Positions 52,283 to 63,365 of a DNA stretch of 64,000 nucleotides are shown piece after piece. The stretch is taken from assembly GCA_026770025.1 (NCBI GenBank), contig JAMXDE010000008.1, forward strand, positions 1,612,001 through 1,676,000, given 5' to 3'. Source of the DNA: Craspedostauros australis (lineage: Eukaryota > Bacillariophyta > Bacillariophyceae > Mastogloiales > Achnanthaceae). Both the position numbers and the translations under genes were made by a program. The notes beneath the pieces are model-generated. The model ran no database searches and was not told the origin of the DNA. It saw only the letters and a program-made list of their open reading frames with translations. How positions within the stretch are numbered: position 1 is the stretch's first letter; every line of letters starts with the position of its first letter.

Positions 52283-55200
52283 ATGTCTCTGCCATCTGAT
52301 ACCCCACGGGCAGAGCTCGACTCACACGCGGATACATGTTGTTTTGGTGATACTGCGTACATTGTACATCAGACCGACCAAACTGTCACTGCAACCCCTT
52401 TTATTGACTCACTTGGGTCCATCGATAATGCACCAATCGTCACAGCTGCGATAGCATACGATGATCCAATTACATATCAAACATTCATTCTTTTCTTTCC
52501 ACAATCGATCTACTTTCCTCGTCTTGAACATCCTTTGTTGTGCCCAAACCAAATGAGGGCTGCGGGTATAGTCGTGAATGATGTTCCTCTGCTCATGATC
52601 AAGGAGCACGAACGGAAGCCGGAAGACCACTCTGTGGTCTCATCCGACGACGACCTACACATCCCTCTACGATTGCAAGGCACTGTATCCTACTTCCATA
52701 TGAGGAAGCCAACACAACAAGAAATCCAATCCGATCGTGACTGTATACACATCACAATGACACAAGAGGCCACATGGGACCCATCCCAGTGGTCGTCAGG
52801 GGACGACGAAGACGCCATCCGAGCGTCTCTCTCATCACAACGAACCATATCGTCCATCAGCATCCAAGGCACACACACGTCCAATCGAAAGGGGACTATC
52901 ACATCCGACGTCCTCGCACAACGCTGGCGCATCGGAACAGAAGCTGCCTCACGCACGCTTGACGCAACCACACAATTGGCCATTCGCGACTTTCGTCACT
53001 CATCAGGAACACGACGTCTCAATCCATACGCCATGCAACTACGATATCGTCGGCTCAACACCCAACTTTACGCCGACACCATGCACGCAAAGACCAAGTC
53101 GATTCGTGGCAACAAATGCGCCATGATCTATTGTACACCGTTTCACTGGGTCCGGGTGTACCCAATGGCGGAACGCAAAGAAGCACATCGCACACTTGAC
53201 GAACTATTCCGTGACCACGGCATCCCACACACCATCATCCTGGACAACGCCAAAGAGCTCGTAGCCGGCGAATTCCGTCGCAAGCTACACAAAGCACAAG
53301 TCTCCATCCGACCAATCGAAGCATACATTCACAATCAGAACAAAGCAGAAGCAACCATCCGTGAGCTTCGACGCCACTACCGACGGCTGATGACCTCGAC
53401 CGATACACCAGAGTACTTGTGGGACTACTGTTTCGAGTACTGTGCCGAGATACGCAGTCACACTGCACTCGCCATCCATGACCTGCACGGAGAGACACCG
53501 GCCACCATCCTATCTGGTGACACTGCTGACATCTCCCACATTGCTGAATTCGGCTGGTTTGACTTCGTGTGGTATATCAACATTCAAGACGCATCCATGA
53601 ACGTCAAGCAGCTTGGTCGGTACCTTGGGCCAAGTCGCTCTATTGGTGATGCAATGTGCTCGTACATCCTCACTGCCAATGGCATTGTTGTCTCCAAGTC
53701 ATCTGTTTTGCCTCTCTCTCACGACGACACACACAGCGACGTAATCACGCGCAAATGCAACGAGTTCATGGACACACTTCGATCCAAATGGAAGCAACGA
53801 ATGGAGGGCATCACAATCGACGACGACGGCGACGACGTTGACGATACGGCAGCAGATATTGCCATTTTGCAGAACACCGAACCACTGGAACAAATCGTGG
53901 AGCCAGATGATGTTGACAGCGCGACCTTCGACAAATACATTGCAACCAAAGTCATTCTACCGTCAGGGGACGAGATGCAACATGGAACAGTCAAACAACG
54001 CAAACGAGACACAGAAGGCAATCTCATCGGCCGCTCGCATCCCAATCCTATGCTTGACACCGCCCAATACGAAGTTGAATTTCTTGATGGACATCACGAG
54101 GTGTTCAGCGCCAATCAAATTGCGGAGAACATCTACGCGCGCATCGATGACGACGGATACACGACTGTGCTGATGGATGAAATCATTGATCATAAACGCT
54201 TGCCCTCTGTTTCTTCTCCTTCTCCTCATTCTAAATCCACAAAAGGCTGGAAGCTCTGCATCCGATGGAAGGACGGATCCACATCCTGGATTCACCTACG
54301 CGATGCAAAAGAAGCCGACCCCGTACGCGTTGCCGAATACGCTGCAGACAACAAGCTCGTCAACGAACCTGCATTCAAGTGGTGGGTGCCATATACCCTA
54401 CGCAAACGACAACGCATCATCATGGCAACGAAGCGGCGACACGTCCGAAAGAACGAGATGTTCGGCGTGGAGCTTCCTACATCCGTGCGCCACGCACTCG
54501 CAATCGATGCGGCTACAGGCACGGATCTGTGGCGACAGGCCATCGCAAAAGAAATGAAGGCCGTGCGACCAGCATTCGATATCAAGGAACTGGATACTCC
54601 CAATCCCGTGGGCTACCAATACATGGAATGCCACATGATATTTGCCGTCAAGGTGGACCTCACAAGAAAAGCGCGACTCGTCGCTGGGGGACACATGACG
54701 GAGGCACCTGCAACAATCACATACGCGAGTGTGGTGTCACGCGAAAGCGTACGCATTGCGTTCTTAATCGCCGCACTCAACGATCTGGATATCCTCGCCG
54801 CGGATGTTCAGAATGCATACCTCAATGCTCCATGTCGGGAACGCATATACACACAATGCGGTCCGGAGTTCGGATCCGATCAGGGGAAGATCGCAATCAT
54901 TTGTCGGGCCCTGTACGGATTGAAGTCGAGCGGAGCAGCATGGAGAGCACACTTGGCAGAGACACTGCGCGATTCGTTGGGATTCACATCCTGCCGTGCC
55001 GACAGCGACGTCTGGATGAAGCCTGCTGTTGCGAGCGATGGGTCAGAATATTACGAATACGTGCTCGTGTACACCGACGACATCCTGGCTGTATCCAAAC
55101 AACCACGACGCATCCTTGATGCGATTGACTCACACTTTTTCCTCAAACCGAGTTCCATTGGCCCTCCAACAACATATCTGGGATCCACCATCTCACAATT

Positions 55201-56149
55201 CCACCTCACTGCCGATCCGTCACGTCCCAAATGGAGCATGGGCTCACAAGAATACATCAAATCCGCTCTCAAGATTGTCACCAAATACCTCAACGACCAC
55301 GATTTGCGACTCAAGACCAAGGCACCCAGCGTCCTACCGAACACGTATCGACCTGAATTGGATGGATCGCAATTGTGTGACTCCGGCCAAACAACCTTCT
55401 ATCAGCAACTCATTGGTATACTGCGCTGGACTGTGGAGCTTGGACGAATCGACATTTGCTGCGAGACCTCGATGATGGCATCGTACTGTGTCGCGCCACG
55501 AATTGGTCACTTGCATGCTCTCTTTCATATGTTCGCATACCTCAAATCTCACGATCGTTCTCGCCTTGTTTTTGACGATGCATACATTGACAAACCGCCT
55601 GTGATGCAACCCAACTGGAACGATTTCTACCCTGACGCCCATGAGCAACTGCCTGCTGACATGCCACCGCCGCGCGGAAAGGACGTTCAAATGACGTGCT
55701 TTGTTGATGCTGATCATGCAGGTGACCGCGTCACGCGACGCTCACGCACTGGTGTGCTTTTATTCCTGAATACATCACCGATACTGTGGTACAGCAAGAA
55801 ACAGAACAGCATTGAAACATCCACATTCGGCAGCGAATTCACGGCGCTCAAGGTCGCAACCGAGATCATTATCGGCATGAGATACAAACTCCGTATGATG
55901 GGCATCCCACTGGATGGTCCAGCGGATGTAAGGGTCGACAATCAGAGTGTGGTGTACAACTCTTCACTACCAGAATCACAATTGCGGAAGAAAGCCAATG
56001 CCATCGCATATCACTTCGTCAGAGAAAGCATCGCCGCGGGTATCTTGGTGGTCCAACATGAACCATCAGAGACCAACTTATCTGATATGCTCACGAAACA
56101 ACAACAAGGACCGAGACGAAAAGAACAAGCACAACGGGTCCTCTTCTGA
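52283..56149 (+). CDS. pol: Copia Pol polyprotein: protease, integrase, RT, RNase H; 1,288 aa
   Basis: ATG 52283, same frame as gag. Aspartic protease: ELDSHADTCCFGDTAY (about residues 11-26). Integrase: Asp in YADTMHAK (about 265), Asp in ILDNAKEL and Glu in NKAEATIREL, without the HHCC finger. Reverse transcriptase: RKARLVAGGHMTEAP, LAADVQNAYLNAP and the active site VYTDDILAV (about 932). RNase H: MTCFVDADHAGD, IETSTFGSEFTALK and VRVDNQSVV. The protein should cut the polyprotein, copy RNA into DNA and insert it into the genome. All catalytic residues I could check are present. Confidence 0.92.
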   Translation: MSLPSDTPRAELDSHADTCCFGDTAYIVHQTDQTVTATPFIDSLGSIDNAPIVTAAIAYDDPITYQTFILFFPQSIYFPRLEHPLLCPNQMRAAGIVVNDVPLLMIKEHERKPEDHSVVSSDDDLHIPLRLQGTVSYFHMRKPTQQEIQSDRDCIHITMTQEATWDPSQWSSGDDEDAIRASLSSQRTISSISIQGTHTSNRKGTITSDVLAQRWRIGTEAASRTLDATTQLAIRDFRHSSGTRRLNPYAMQLRYRRLNTQLYADTMHAKTKSIRGNKCAMIYCTPFHWVRVYPMAERKEAHRTLDELFRDHGIPHTIILDNAKELVAGEFRRKLHKAQVSIRPIEAYIHNQNKAEATIRELRRHYRRLMTSTDTPEYLWDYCFEYCAEIRSHTALAIHDLHGETPATILSGDTADISHIAEFGWFDFVWYINIQDASMNVKQLGRYLGPSRSIGDAMCSYILTANGIVVSKSSVLPLSHDDTHSDVITRKCNEFMDTLRSKWKQRMEGITIDDDGDDVDDTAADIAILQNTEPLEQIVEPDDVDSATFDKYIATKVILPSGDEMQHGTVKQRKRDTEGNLIGRSHPNPMLDTAQYEVEFLDGHHEVFSANQIAENIYARIDDDGYTTVLMDEIIDHKRLPSVSSPSPHSKSTKGWKLCIRWKDGSTSWIHLRDAKEADPVRVAEYAADNKLVNEPAFKWWVPYTLRKRQRIIMATKRRHVRKNEMFGVELPTSVRHALAIDAATGTDLWRQAIAKEMKAVRPAFDIKELDTPNPVGYQYMECHMIFAVKVDLTRKARLVAGGHMTEAPATITYASVVSRESVRIAFLIAALNDLDILAADVQNAYLNAPCRERIYTQCGPEFGSDQGKIAIICRALYGLKSSGAAWRAHLAETLRDSLGFTSCRADSDVWMKPAVASDGSEYYEYVLVYTDDILAVSKQPRRILDAIDSHFFLKPSSIGPPTTYLGSTISQFHLTADPSRPKWSMGSQEYIKSALKIVTKYLNDHDLRLKTKAPSVLPNTYRPELDGSQLCDSGQTTFYQQLIGILRWTVELGRIDICCETSMMASYCVAPRIGHLHALFHMFAYLKSHDRSRLVFDDAYIDKPPVMQPNWNDFYPDAHEQLPADMPPPRGKDVQMTCFVDADHAGDRVTRRSRTGVLLFLNTSPILWYSKKQNSIETSTFGSEFTALKVATEIIIGMRYKLRMMGIPLDGPADVRVDNQSVVYNSSLPESQLRKKANAIAYHFVRESIAAGILVVQHEPSETNLSDMLTKQQQGPRRKEQAQRVLF

Positions 56150-56312
56150 CCTCGGCGCTGCACAATAGTACCCATGGGTGGTCAGTCATGGGCTCTGCTC
56201 ATGACTGGTGGGATGAGCGCCCTGTGGTGTCCACATGTGGGGCATGCAGCAGGTACATCCCGAATGCAACCAAAATGTGACGATACGACGGCTAGCACAG
56301 CCACCGCGCATC

Positions 56313-56319
56313 GAGGGGA
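56313..56319 (+). other. Polypurine tract of the copia element
   Basis: gagggga, one base before the right LTR. Polypurine tracts here prime second-strand DNA synthesis. Confidence 0.5.
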
Positions 56320-56320
56320 C

Positions 56321-56496
56321 CAAACCGGGATATGTATGAAACCGTTGAAACGGCGTTACACGATAGACGCCACTACCAATCATGGACAACACAGCAATGA
56401 GACAACAGCACTGACGCATACGACATCGATAAGACTCATAATCTGCATCTTTACTCTTTTTCACTCTAAATCAGTTTCACGTGTGTCGTAACTTGG
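56321..56496 (+). repeat. Right LTR, 176 bp
   Basis: Identical over all 176 bp to 50096-50271. Confidence 0.9.
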
Positions 56497-58246
56497 CAGA
56501 TTCACCCCACCAGAATTCTGTCTCCATTCTCACCCACATGCTTCGTGCGCGAGCCAAGAACTGCTCCCAAAGAGAGCGCCGCCCTAGGGGACAAAACGGA
56601 ACGTGTGGACACGGCACCCAACAAAAGTTCGCAGGGACTGACTAGTTGCTGCAGACACGTGGAAAGCTGCGAAATCGCAGCACGAAAGGAAATAGAAATG
56701 TCACAGCATTCTCGCGCTCACCACGGGCCTGTGGCCCAAGTGACGAAACGCTCCGCGAAGCGGGAGAGAGGGAGAGGGAGAAGTTGGTTCTGCGAGTCTT
56801 CTCTTCCTTGGAACGCTCCCAATACTTGTGGAACTTCATCAGTGATGCAGATAACCTCTTCGAACTTGGAGCTGTACGCGTATGCACAAGCACGGATGTC
56901 GCCCGACAATGTTGCGAATTCGTTCAAGACGAGTGCATACGACCCCATTCAGGATACGAGAGTATACAAATGCGGATTTTTAATATTTTGACTTAAACCA
57001 TCCTATTATGTTGCAGATAGTATATGGGCTAAGTTACAAGCTTCTGGGCCTTGTAGTTAAAAAGTTTATATTTTTCGCATTAGTCTACAACTAAACACGT
57101 GAGGCATGCGAACGTAGAGGAGCAACTTGGATTCGAAATTCTCAGTCGTGCTTCGACCAATGTCCAGTCGTGTCCTTCATCGACACACTCACATTTCGCG
57201 TGGGTGAGGCGGGTTGTTGCGAAACAATGTCGAGGATTGGGCAGTGGCAGTAGGCATGCTGAAGTTGCTGCTTTATCTGGGTTGTGGATCAGTTGTCAAG
57301 ATCCAGAGTTGTGGGTTGGTGTGTAATCCAAAGCCTGACCCCCACCAAGACTGTCACACTGCCTTGTTCTCGGTTCTGCCACCGTTCATGGCCCAACAGG
57401 TTGAGCTTCGTCCACGTCCCATTCAGCACACATTGCCTTCCCTCCATGTACCCACTCAATTGTACAGCCTTGTCCTTGCTTCAGGTCTATTCCCTGCCTG
57501 TGTGCTTGGACCTCCTCTCTGCTGGTCGTCGCGAACAGTCATTGTTGGCTTCTGGCTGTTGTTCATCTGCTCTCCTCTCAACTTCTTGTTTCAGTGTCAG
57601 TGAACCTGCAAGCACTCACATCACAACACCAGAAACAACAAGTAAAACCACTGCCGCCACCAGTCTCTTTTCACACCATGCCAACGGCTCAGTAGATGGC
57701 CATGGCGTCCCATGTCCATGAGAGCAAAGCAGGTTCAGCAGGATTTTGTATTTACAAACAAACCTAAGTGTTCAATAAAATATATTCTACATACCAAAGG
57801 ATAAGTCACTGTGCTTCATTGCACTATATATATAACCCATGGATTAAGCTTATTAGTGTGTGCCCAGCCTGCGCCGTAAACTTTTTTATGCCACCCGCTT
57901 TTATCTCGTGTAGGGCACGAGGCAGAACGGCTATCGAGTCAATATGTATGCATGCTCAGGGGATCACAACGGCCTCCACCTATCCTGCTCTCCACTATTC
58001 GTGGCTCTCTGGTAATATGTAAGGTGTATGTATTTGTGTACTCATGCAGGGAAATCCAGGGACAGCCTCGTTCACGATGGCCAGCTACCGCCATCGGCGG
58101 AGCCAAGTTCGGACTTCAACAGTAACTTTATTGCCTGGTATCTGCAGCACTCGGTGCACTTGTCCAAACCATATTGCGACCGTTCCCATAGTTGTGGCTC
58201 CTTTGCCTGACAGCTGTAGTCAGGCCCACATAACCATGCTTGCCCC
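56497..58246. other. Region between the copia element and the decayed retroelement
   Basis: No gene recognised. AT-rich stretches lie at 56990-57090 and 57745-57840. Part may be the 3' untranslated end of the minus-strand retroelement. Confidence 0.4.
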
Positions 58247-59818
58247 TCATAGTTGTGCTGCGTCTTGCAGGGTTGAGCTGTAGTCTCGCAACACCTGCCT
58301 CATGTGAGCCTCTGGCCCCTCATCAGTGCGATGCATCGCCTGATTGCGTTGGTGCCAATGCTCCCATGCCACCTTCCAGAGCTTGCGCACGATCCATGCC
58401 GCCCACCTTGCTGTGGACAGCCTGCGACCGATTTGTGTGTAGTACTGCTCCTGTAACTTGGTCCATGACCCCACGATCACGCCCGTGACCAGCCAATCCC
58501 ATCCTGCCTCCTGTTGATTGTCCATCAGCTTTGCCTCAGCCCAGTTTGCGAATATGCGTCCAACAGGTCCCAGCCCTCTCAACACTTGCTTGACATTGCT
58601 CAACTGTATTTTCGCAATGGCAGGATGAGTTGGCATCTTCCACATCGTGATCCTCAGCCGTTTCCGCTGCACTTTCCAAAATGCCATCGATTCCAGTGAG
58701 CAGCAGACCCAGAAGTGGCCATGAGTTTCCATCTTGCCGCACCTGGGGCAGCTGTCACTTGTCCTTGCCTTCTACCAAACCATCTGCATTCCCACAGCCA
58801 CCTCCTGTATTGTGAGCTCCATGGTGAGCACCCTCTGCGTATTGGTGAGCTTGCCCGCCACCCGTCGTTGCACGCTTTTGTTGGCATCACCACCAATCAC
58901 CTTCATGCCTCGCTCCCACCTGACCCTCGCCATCTCCACCTCCACCACATCTCCAACAACACTGGCATACGTGATGCTCGACCTGCGAACGCCTTGTCTT
59001 GCAATGTGCCACGATCATGTCCCTGTGTTCTGGTGAGAGCTTCACGCATCGCCCTCTTCGAGCATTCGTCATCGCTGTACTGCGATCCGGTCTGTAGTGA
59101 CATTCATATGCTCCCACACATCAAGTTCATCAGGCTTCTTGTGCTCGTCCTGATGCCCACGCACGTGTTGTCCCACAAACGTTGTACTCAGCTGGCTTCG
59201 GACCCTCATGGCAGCCACCATCATGTCATGACCAGGACTCGCCAGATCCAATTAATGTACCCACTCCAACACCTTCAGGGCTTGCAGGTTGTCACAGCTT
59301 CAGCGCACCCGTCCACCTCGTATTCCAAACCTCTTCTCCATTTCCCAAACCGTCATCGGCGCACCGTAGATTCCCGCCAACTCCGCTTGCTGGGACGATG
59401 TCAGGTCCTCCCTCCGTGGAGCCTCAAAGGTTCCAAACACCGGCACCTCCAGAGTCTCATCATTGGCCATCGCCCATGCTGCCATTCCCTTGCCATTTTT
59501 GGCAGACCTGTCACTTCTGCCAACCGCTGTCTCTTCTCGTATACTCTGGGCCATATCTCTCCAGTCGACCTCGCATCTGATGTGTTTCACAGCCCACAAC
59601 TCGGCTTCGCCAAGATCCTCCCAGAAACTCTCCATCCCCTGGGTATCTGCCACCACGGCATCATCCCATTCACCAACTGTCAGCATCCGTATGCCATCTC
59701 CTTGCTTGTAGCCATCCACAGGGACCCTTCTCCATTTCCCACCTCTCCTGGCACTTGCCAAAACAGCTTCCTTCTTGACTTCATCGGAACCTCCCTCCAT
59801 TCCATCCATCCCATCCAT
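58247..59818 (-). pseudogene. RNase H domain and zinc-knuckle tail of the decayed retroelement
   Basis: RNase H fold motifs appear in order: GMAAWAM (strand 1), QQAELAGIYGAPMTV (Glu helix), SCDNLQALKVLEWV (catalytic Asp), RGHQDEHKK, DELDVWEHMNVTTD. Two in-frame stops (at 59300-59302 and inside EWVH-LDLAS) and one TAG before CPRCGKMETHGHFWVC break it. The tail LWKVAWEHWHQRN is intact. Confidence 0.65.
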
Positions 59819-60484
59819 CCATCGCCATGGACCTGAAGCCTCCCAGTTTGCTCATTCTACCTCATGGAGGCCGCACTGCCTGCACTGCTCCACTTGCCCA
59901 GCCGTAAACGATCCTTAAGCACGCTATTCCGACCCAGCATCTCCTTGAGCTTGGACCTCCATGTTGCCCAATACGCTTGCTTGAGCCGCCCAACTGTAGG
60001 CACATTCACTTCACTGGCTTCCACCATCGCTCCATCATCTTCAATGACCGCCTTCAGAATGCCTGTTCCGTCCGCCGTAACGATCTCAGACATCCAGAAC
60101 AACTTCATTGACCTTCGACACAGATTCACTTGTCGCATTTCCTCCCTGTTGCGCAGCTCTGCAATGGCTTCCATTATCGGGCAATCACCCTGCCTCCTCG
60201 GTTGTATCAGATCCTCCACCATTCGCACTTCCAGCTGTGCTGCAGATGCTTATTTGGCCACACTTGCCCACCATGACTGTGGAACCACCATTGACCACTT
60301 GCTTCCTACCGCCTGGAAGATTCGCATCATACCTGCACTTTTCGCCACGGCCTGGTAGGATGCTCGCAGGAGCCTCCACCATGCATCGCTTCATGACCGA
60401 CTTGATAGGCTTGTCGAGCGCCGTCCCTTTTCGACTGGTGTGCGTTGTGAACGAGTATGCATTTTTGTTGTCAAGCGCCAGCAG

Positions 60485-62750
60485 TCAAAATGACGATCCT
60501 TCCACCACTTCGAGTCCTTTGATCTCGACATCCGGAAATTCGTCTGCCACCATCAACATCGATTCGATCTGGAGCACCACGTACTTCCCAGTCTCCTTGT
60601 CATACTGCACCTGATGCATCTTGGCTTGCTCAGTCAGAGTGAACCAGTTCGCGCTGGTGGCTCCCACTTCCCATGTGCACCTCGCTGCCAGGGTGCTTAC
60701 GATCGCCTCTGCCCTCACCAGATGCTCTGGGAGCATGTATGCGTAGGCGATGTCGGTCATGCCATTCCAGGGCACCTCCTGCTTGTCAACGTGGATAAAC
60801 ACCGGCCTCTTTATGATCAGATGTACCTGATTGGCAAGGTTCGATCTCAGTGGTTCCTTGGATCCGTCGTGTCCAGCTCATCAAGGTCTTCGACCCCTCT
60901 GATTTGCACTTCCACCATTCTTCCCATTACCACTTTGTGTTTCCGTAGCATCTTCTTCATGGCTGCCACTCCATCTGGGCCCAACGTCATTGCCATTGGA
61001 TGGGGGATGAATCTGTTGCAGAGTTCTCCTGGCCCAATCTTGGAGATGTCATTGAACATCTCACAGAGGATTTCGGCGATTCTCACATGGAAGCGGCTGT
61101 CAGCTTCAAGCCTGAGAGCTTGCCAAGGTTGCACCTTGAAACTCCTCCCCATAGCTTTATGAGCATCTTGCCATTCCTGGCTGATCATTCCGTCCGCCCT
61201 GACTCTTCCCCCAACTTCGCCTTCAACTCCTGCAGCCTTCAGATGCTTGTTGATGATGGCGCATATAGCAGGCCCATTGGAAAAGTTCCCCATGTAGGTG
61301 AGCATTCCAATTTGCTTTGTGTACTCCGCTTCATCCAGCAGTCTCTTGTACAGAGTCTGTCCAGTCGACTGGTAGAAGAAACTCAGCTGCAATCCTGACT
61401 TTGACATGATGTCCTTTGGATCACATGTCATAGCAATACGCACTTGTGCCGCCACTGTTCGACCATTCAATGTTGCCTTCATCCTGCTCACATACACCAT
61501 CAGCTCCTTCTCAGTTGTTGGAAATTGGTTGGCTTTGCCGATCGCCTCGGTGGTGTCTTGCACCTTCCACACCATGAGAAAGATTGTGTCGTCATGATCC
61601 TTGAGCGCCCCTAGCCATTTTTAAGTGGCTTCAGATACCTCTTCACTGGATTGCCGCCTGATTTGACCAGTACTGTCATGTCAAATCTCTTCACTACCAT
61701 GCCTTTCTTCAGCGTATGCGTGGTCTTGCTCTCCACGGATGCATCGCTATCACTGTCTTCATCCGTTTTCGCACTGCTTGTGCTCCCTTCACTCTTGCAT
61801 GACTCCTCATCTTCGTCGGACTCCTCACTCTCACTACTTGCGTTGTGCTCCATCGCCTTTGCCAAACGCTGTCCCTCCACCTCTATCATGGTTGGTGTGC
61901 TGGTCATGAATTTGATTTTCTTCTGCTTGAGGTTTTTTGGTTGGACGATGTCGCTATCTCCCGTCTTTCCCTTCTTTCCACTCCCTTCTGTGGTTGTGCT
62001 CATCATGCTGCTTTCGGTTTCCCCCATTACTGCATCTTTGCCTTGGGGAACGAACGTCATGTCTGGGTACCGTGACCCCAACACATTCACAGCCGCTCTC
62101 CGCGCAATGGTGATCTCAGTCTTCCTCAGGAGCCCTCCTGAATTGGGAATCATCATGTCTTTCAGCATCATGTTTGGATCTGTCATGCTCAAGTCAGCAG
62201 CAAGTTGTTGGATCTGCTGTCGTCATTCGTCTGTTTTGGGCACTTGCGCTACACCGAATTTTTTTTTCTTCCATCGATGACCATGCTGATGAACACCTGC
62301 ACTTCCTGCACCAGGATGGTGTCTTGTTTTCACAGTCGCCTTCCCGGTCCACCTTTATCGTTGATTCATCATCCCTTTCACCAGGATATGGATCGACCTG
62401 CCTTCCTCTGCCATCACTTCACGGTAGGAGAACGAAACAGCTACCTTGTGGATTTCTCCTGGCAGAGATTTCCACATGCTTATCGTTGTCTTACGTGCAA
62501 CGGAGACTCCTGCCTTGTTTTCTCCTTCCACAAGTGTCAGCATCTTATCCCGTTTCTTGCTCCCAGCCTTCCTTGGCATGGTCTTGACAGCCCTTGTTTG
62601 TGACTGTCCTCCTCCGCGTATGCCGTTGGTAGTCTCCTTATGATTTACCATTGCTTTGCCTGCCATTGTTGCTGCTGTTGGCCTCACTTCTGTATCTTTT
62701 CTACAGTTGACACCTGTTGACGTCGGTGCTGTTTTGGTGTTTGCATTCAT
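60485..62750 (-). pseudogene. Gag-like region of the decayed retroelement
   Basis: Open pieces at 62750-62355, 62186-61611, 61575-60847 and 60802-60485 align as one protein interrupted by a frameshift near an A9 run (about 62262-62270), an in-frame TAG at 61611-61613 and stops between 60847 and 60803. A mid-region is Ser/Glu/Asp-rich (SSESEESDEDEE). Probably encoded an RNA-binding coat-like protein. Confidence 0.6.
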
Positions 62751-63365
62751 TTTGTAGAATACTATCTTTACATGTTTCTACTGTGTTTGTTTTCCTGGTC
62801 CCTGGTGTTATGCTCCATAACACAATACTGTATTATTATATGATACTATATGATATAATATTATGTTGTGTCATATTCGCAAGTGTTGCTATTGCCATGA
62901 ACGTGGAAGTGGATGTGTAGGGATGCCACCACCAACACCGTGCTGTTTGACATCCCACGCACAAAGGGGAAACGCACACCAGAGCCAAACCATCGACAAC
63001 ACAAGGAATGAACGTAACACTGAACCTTTCACAACATCACCATCGAGGCGGCTGGATACCATCTCAGTCTGGCATCGACCGTCGATGACGTCACCATTTT
63101 CGTCCACGGTGAGGACAAGCCAGCCATGTATTTGTGTCGTAGAAGCTAGCTAAATATATCTAACCCTAATAGACAACACGAAAAGTTGATGTCTAAAAAT
63201 ATCACGTTTCAGTATCTCAAATCCGCAGAATAATACTCGACTTCGCTGAATCTACGTATACGTAGATTGGCGGCGACTCCAATGACAACATGCATGCTGA
63301 CCACAGGTGCGCCCCCATACTTACGACTACTATACTCCGATGTGCCAGATTCTCCCCTATTCGTA
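62751..63365. other. Intergenic, AT-rich on its left
   Basis: An AT-rich patch (tattattatatgatactata, 62832-62865) lies upstream of the retroelement's gag-like start. No gene recognised. Confidence 0.4.

Larger units (their letters stand above)
50096..56496 (+). mobile_element. Complete Ty1/copia retrotransposon, CoDi type, 6.4 kb
   Basis: Two identical 176-bp LTRs (50096-50271 and 56321-56496) bracket gag (50753-52246) and pol (52283-56149), both undamaged. Pol order is protease, integrase, reverse transcriptase, RNase H, which defines copia. The protease motif DSHADTC and an integrase without its HHCC finger are as in diatom CoDi elements. Identical LTRs and open frames indicate a very recent insertion that may be active. 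No perfect 5-bp target duplication is seen; the flanks share only CAG (50093-50095 and 56497-56499). Confidence 0.92.
58247..62750 (-). mobile_element. Decayed retroelement: gag-like region and RNase H, RT not found
   Basis: The minus strand reads a broken polyprotein from ATG 62750. Gag-like part: ADLSMTDPNMMLKDM, ELMVYVSRMKATLNG, LQLSFFYQSTGQTLYKRLLD, IGMLTYMGNFSN and VPWNGMTDIAYAYMLPEHL, down to 60485. Then CPIMEAIAEL...VNLCRRSMKLFWMSEIV at 60228-59857, the segment that normally links RT and RNase H. RNase H follows with GMAAWAM, QQAELAGIYGA, SCDNLQALKV and RGHQD (59818-59069). A zinc knuckle CPRCGK...HGHFWVC and the end KLWKVAWEHWHQRN...stop lie at 58247. Stops, for example a TAG in the gag-like part after 61611 and TGA and TAA inside RNase H, and frameshifts make it non-functional. 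It resembles non-LTR-like elements common in diatom genomes; lineage uncertain. Confidence 0.65.
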
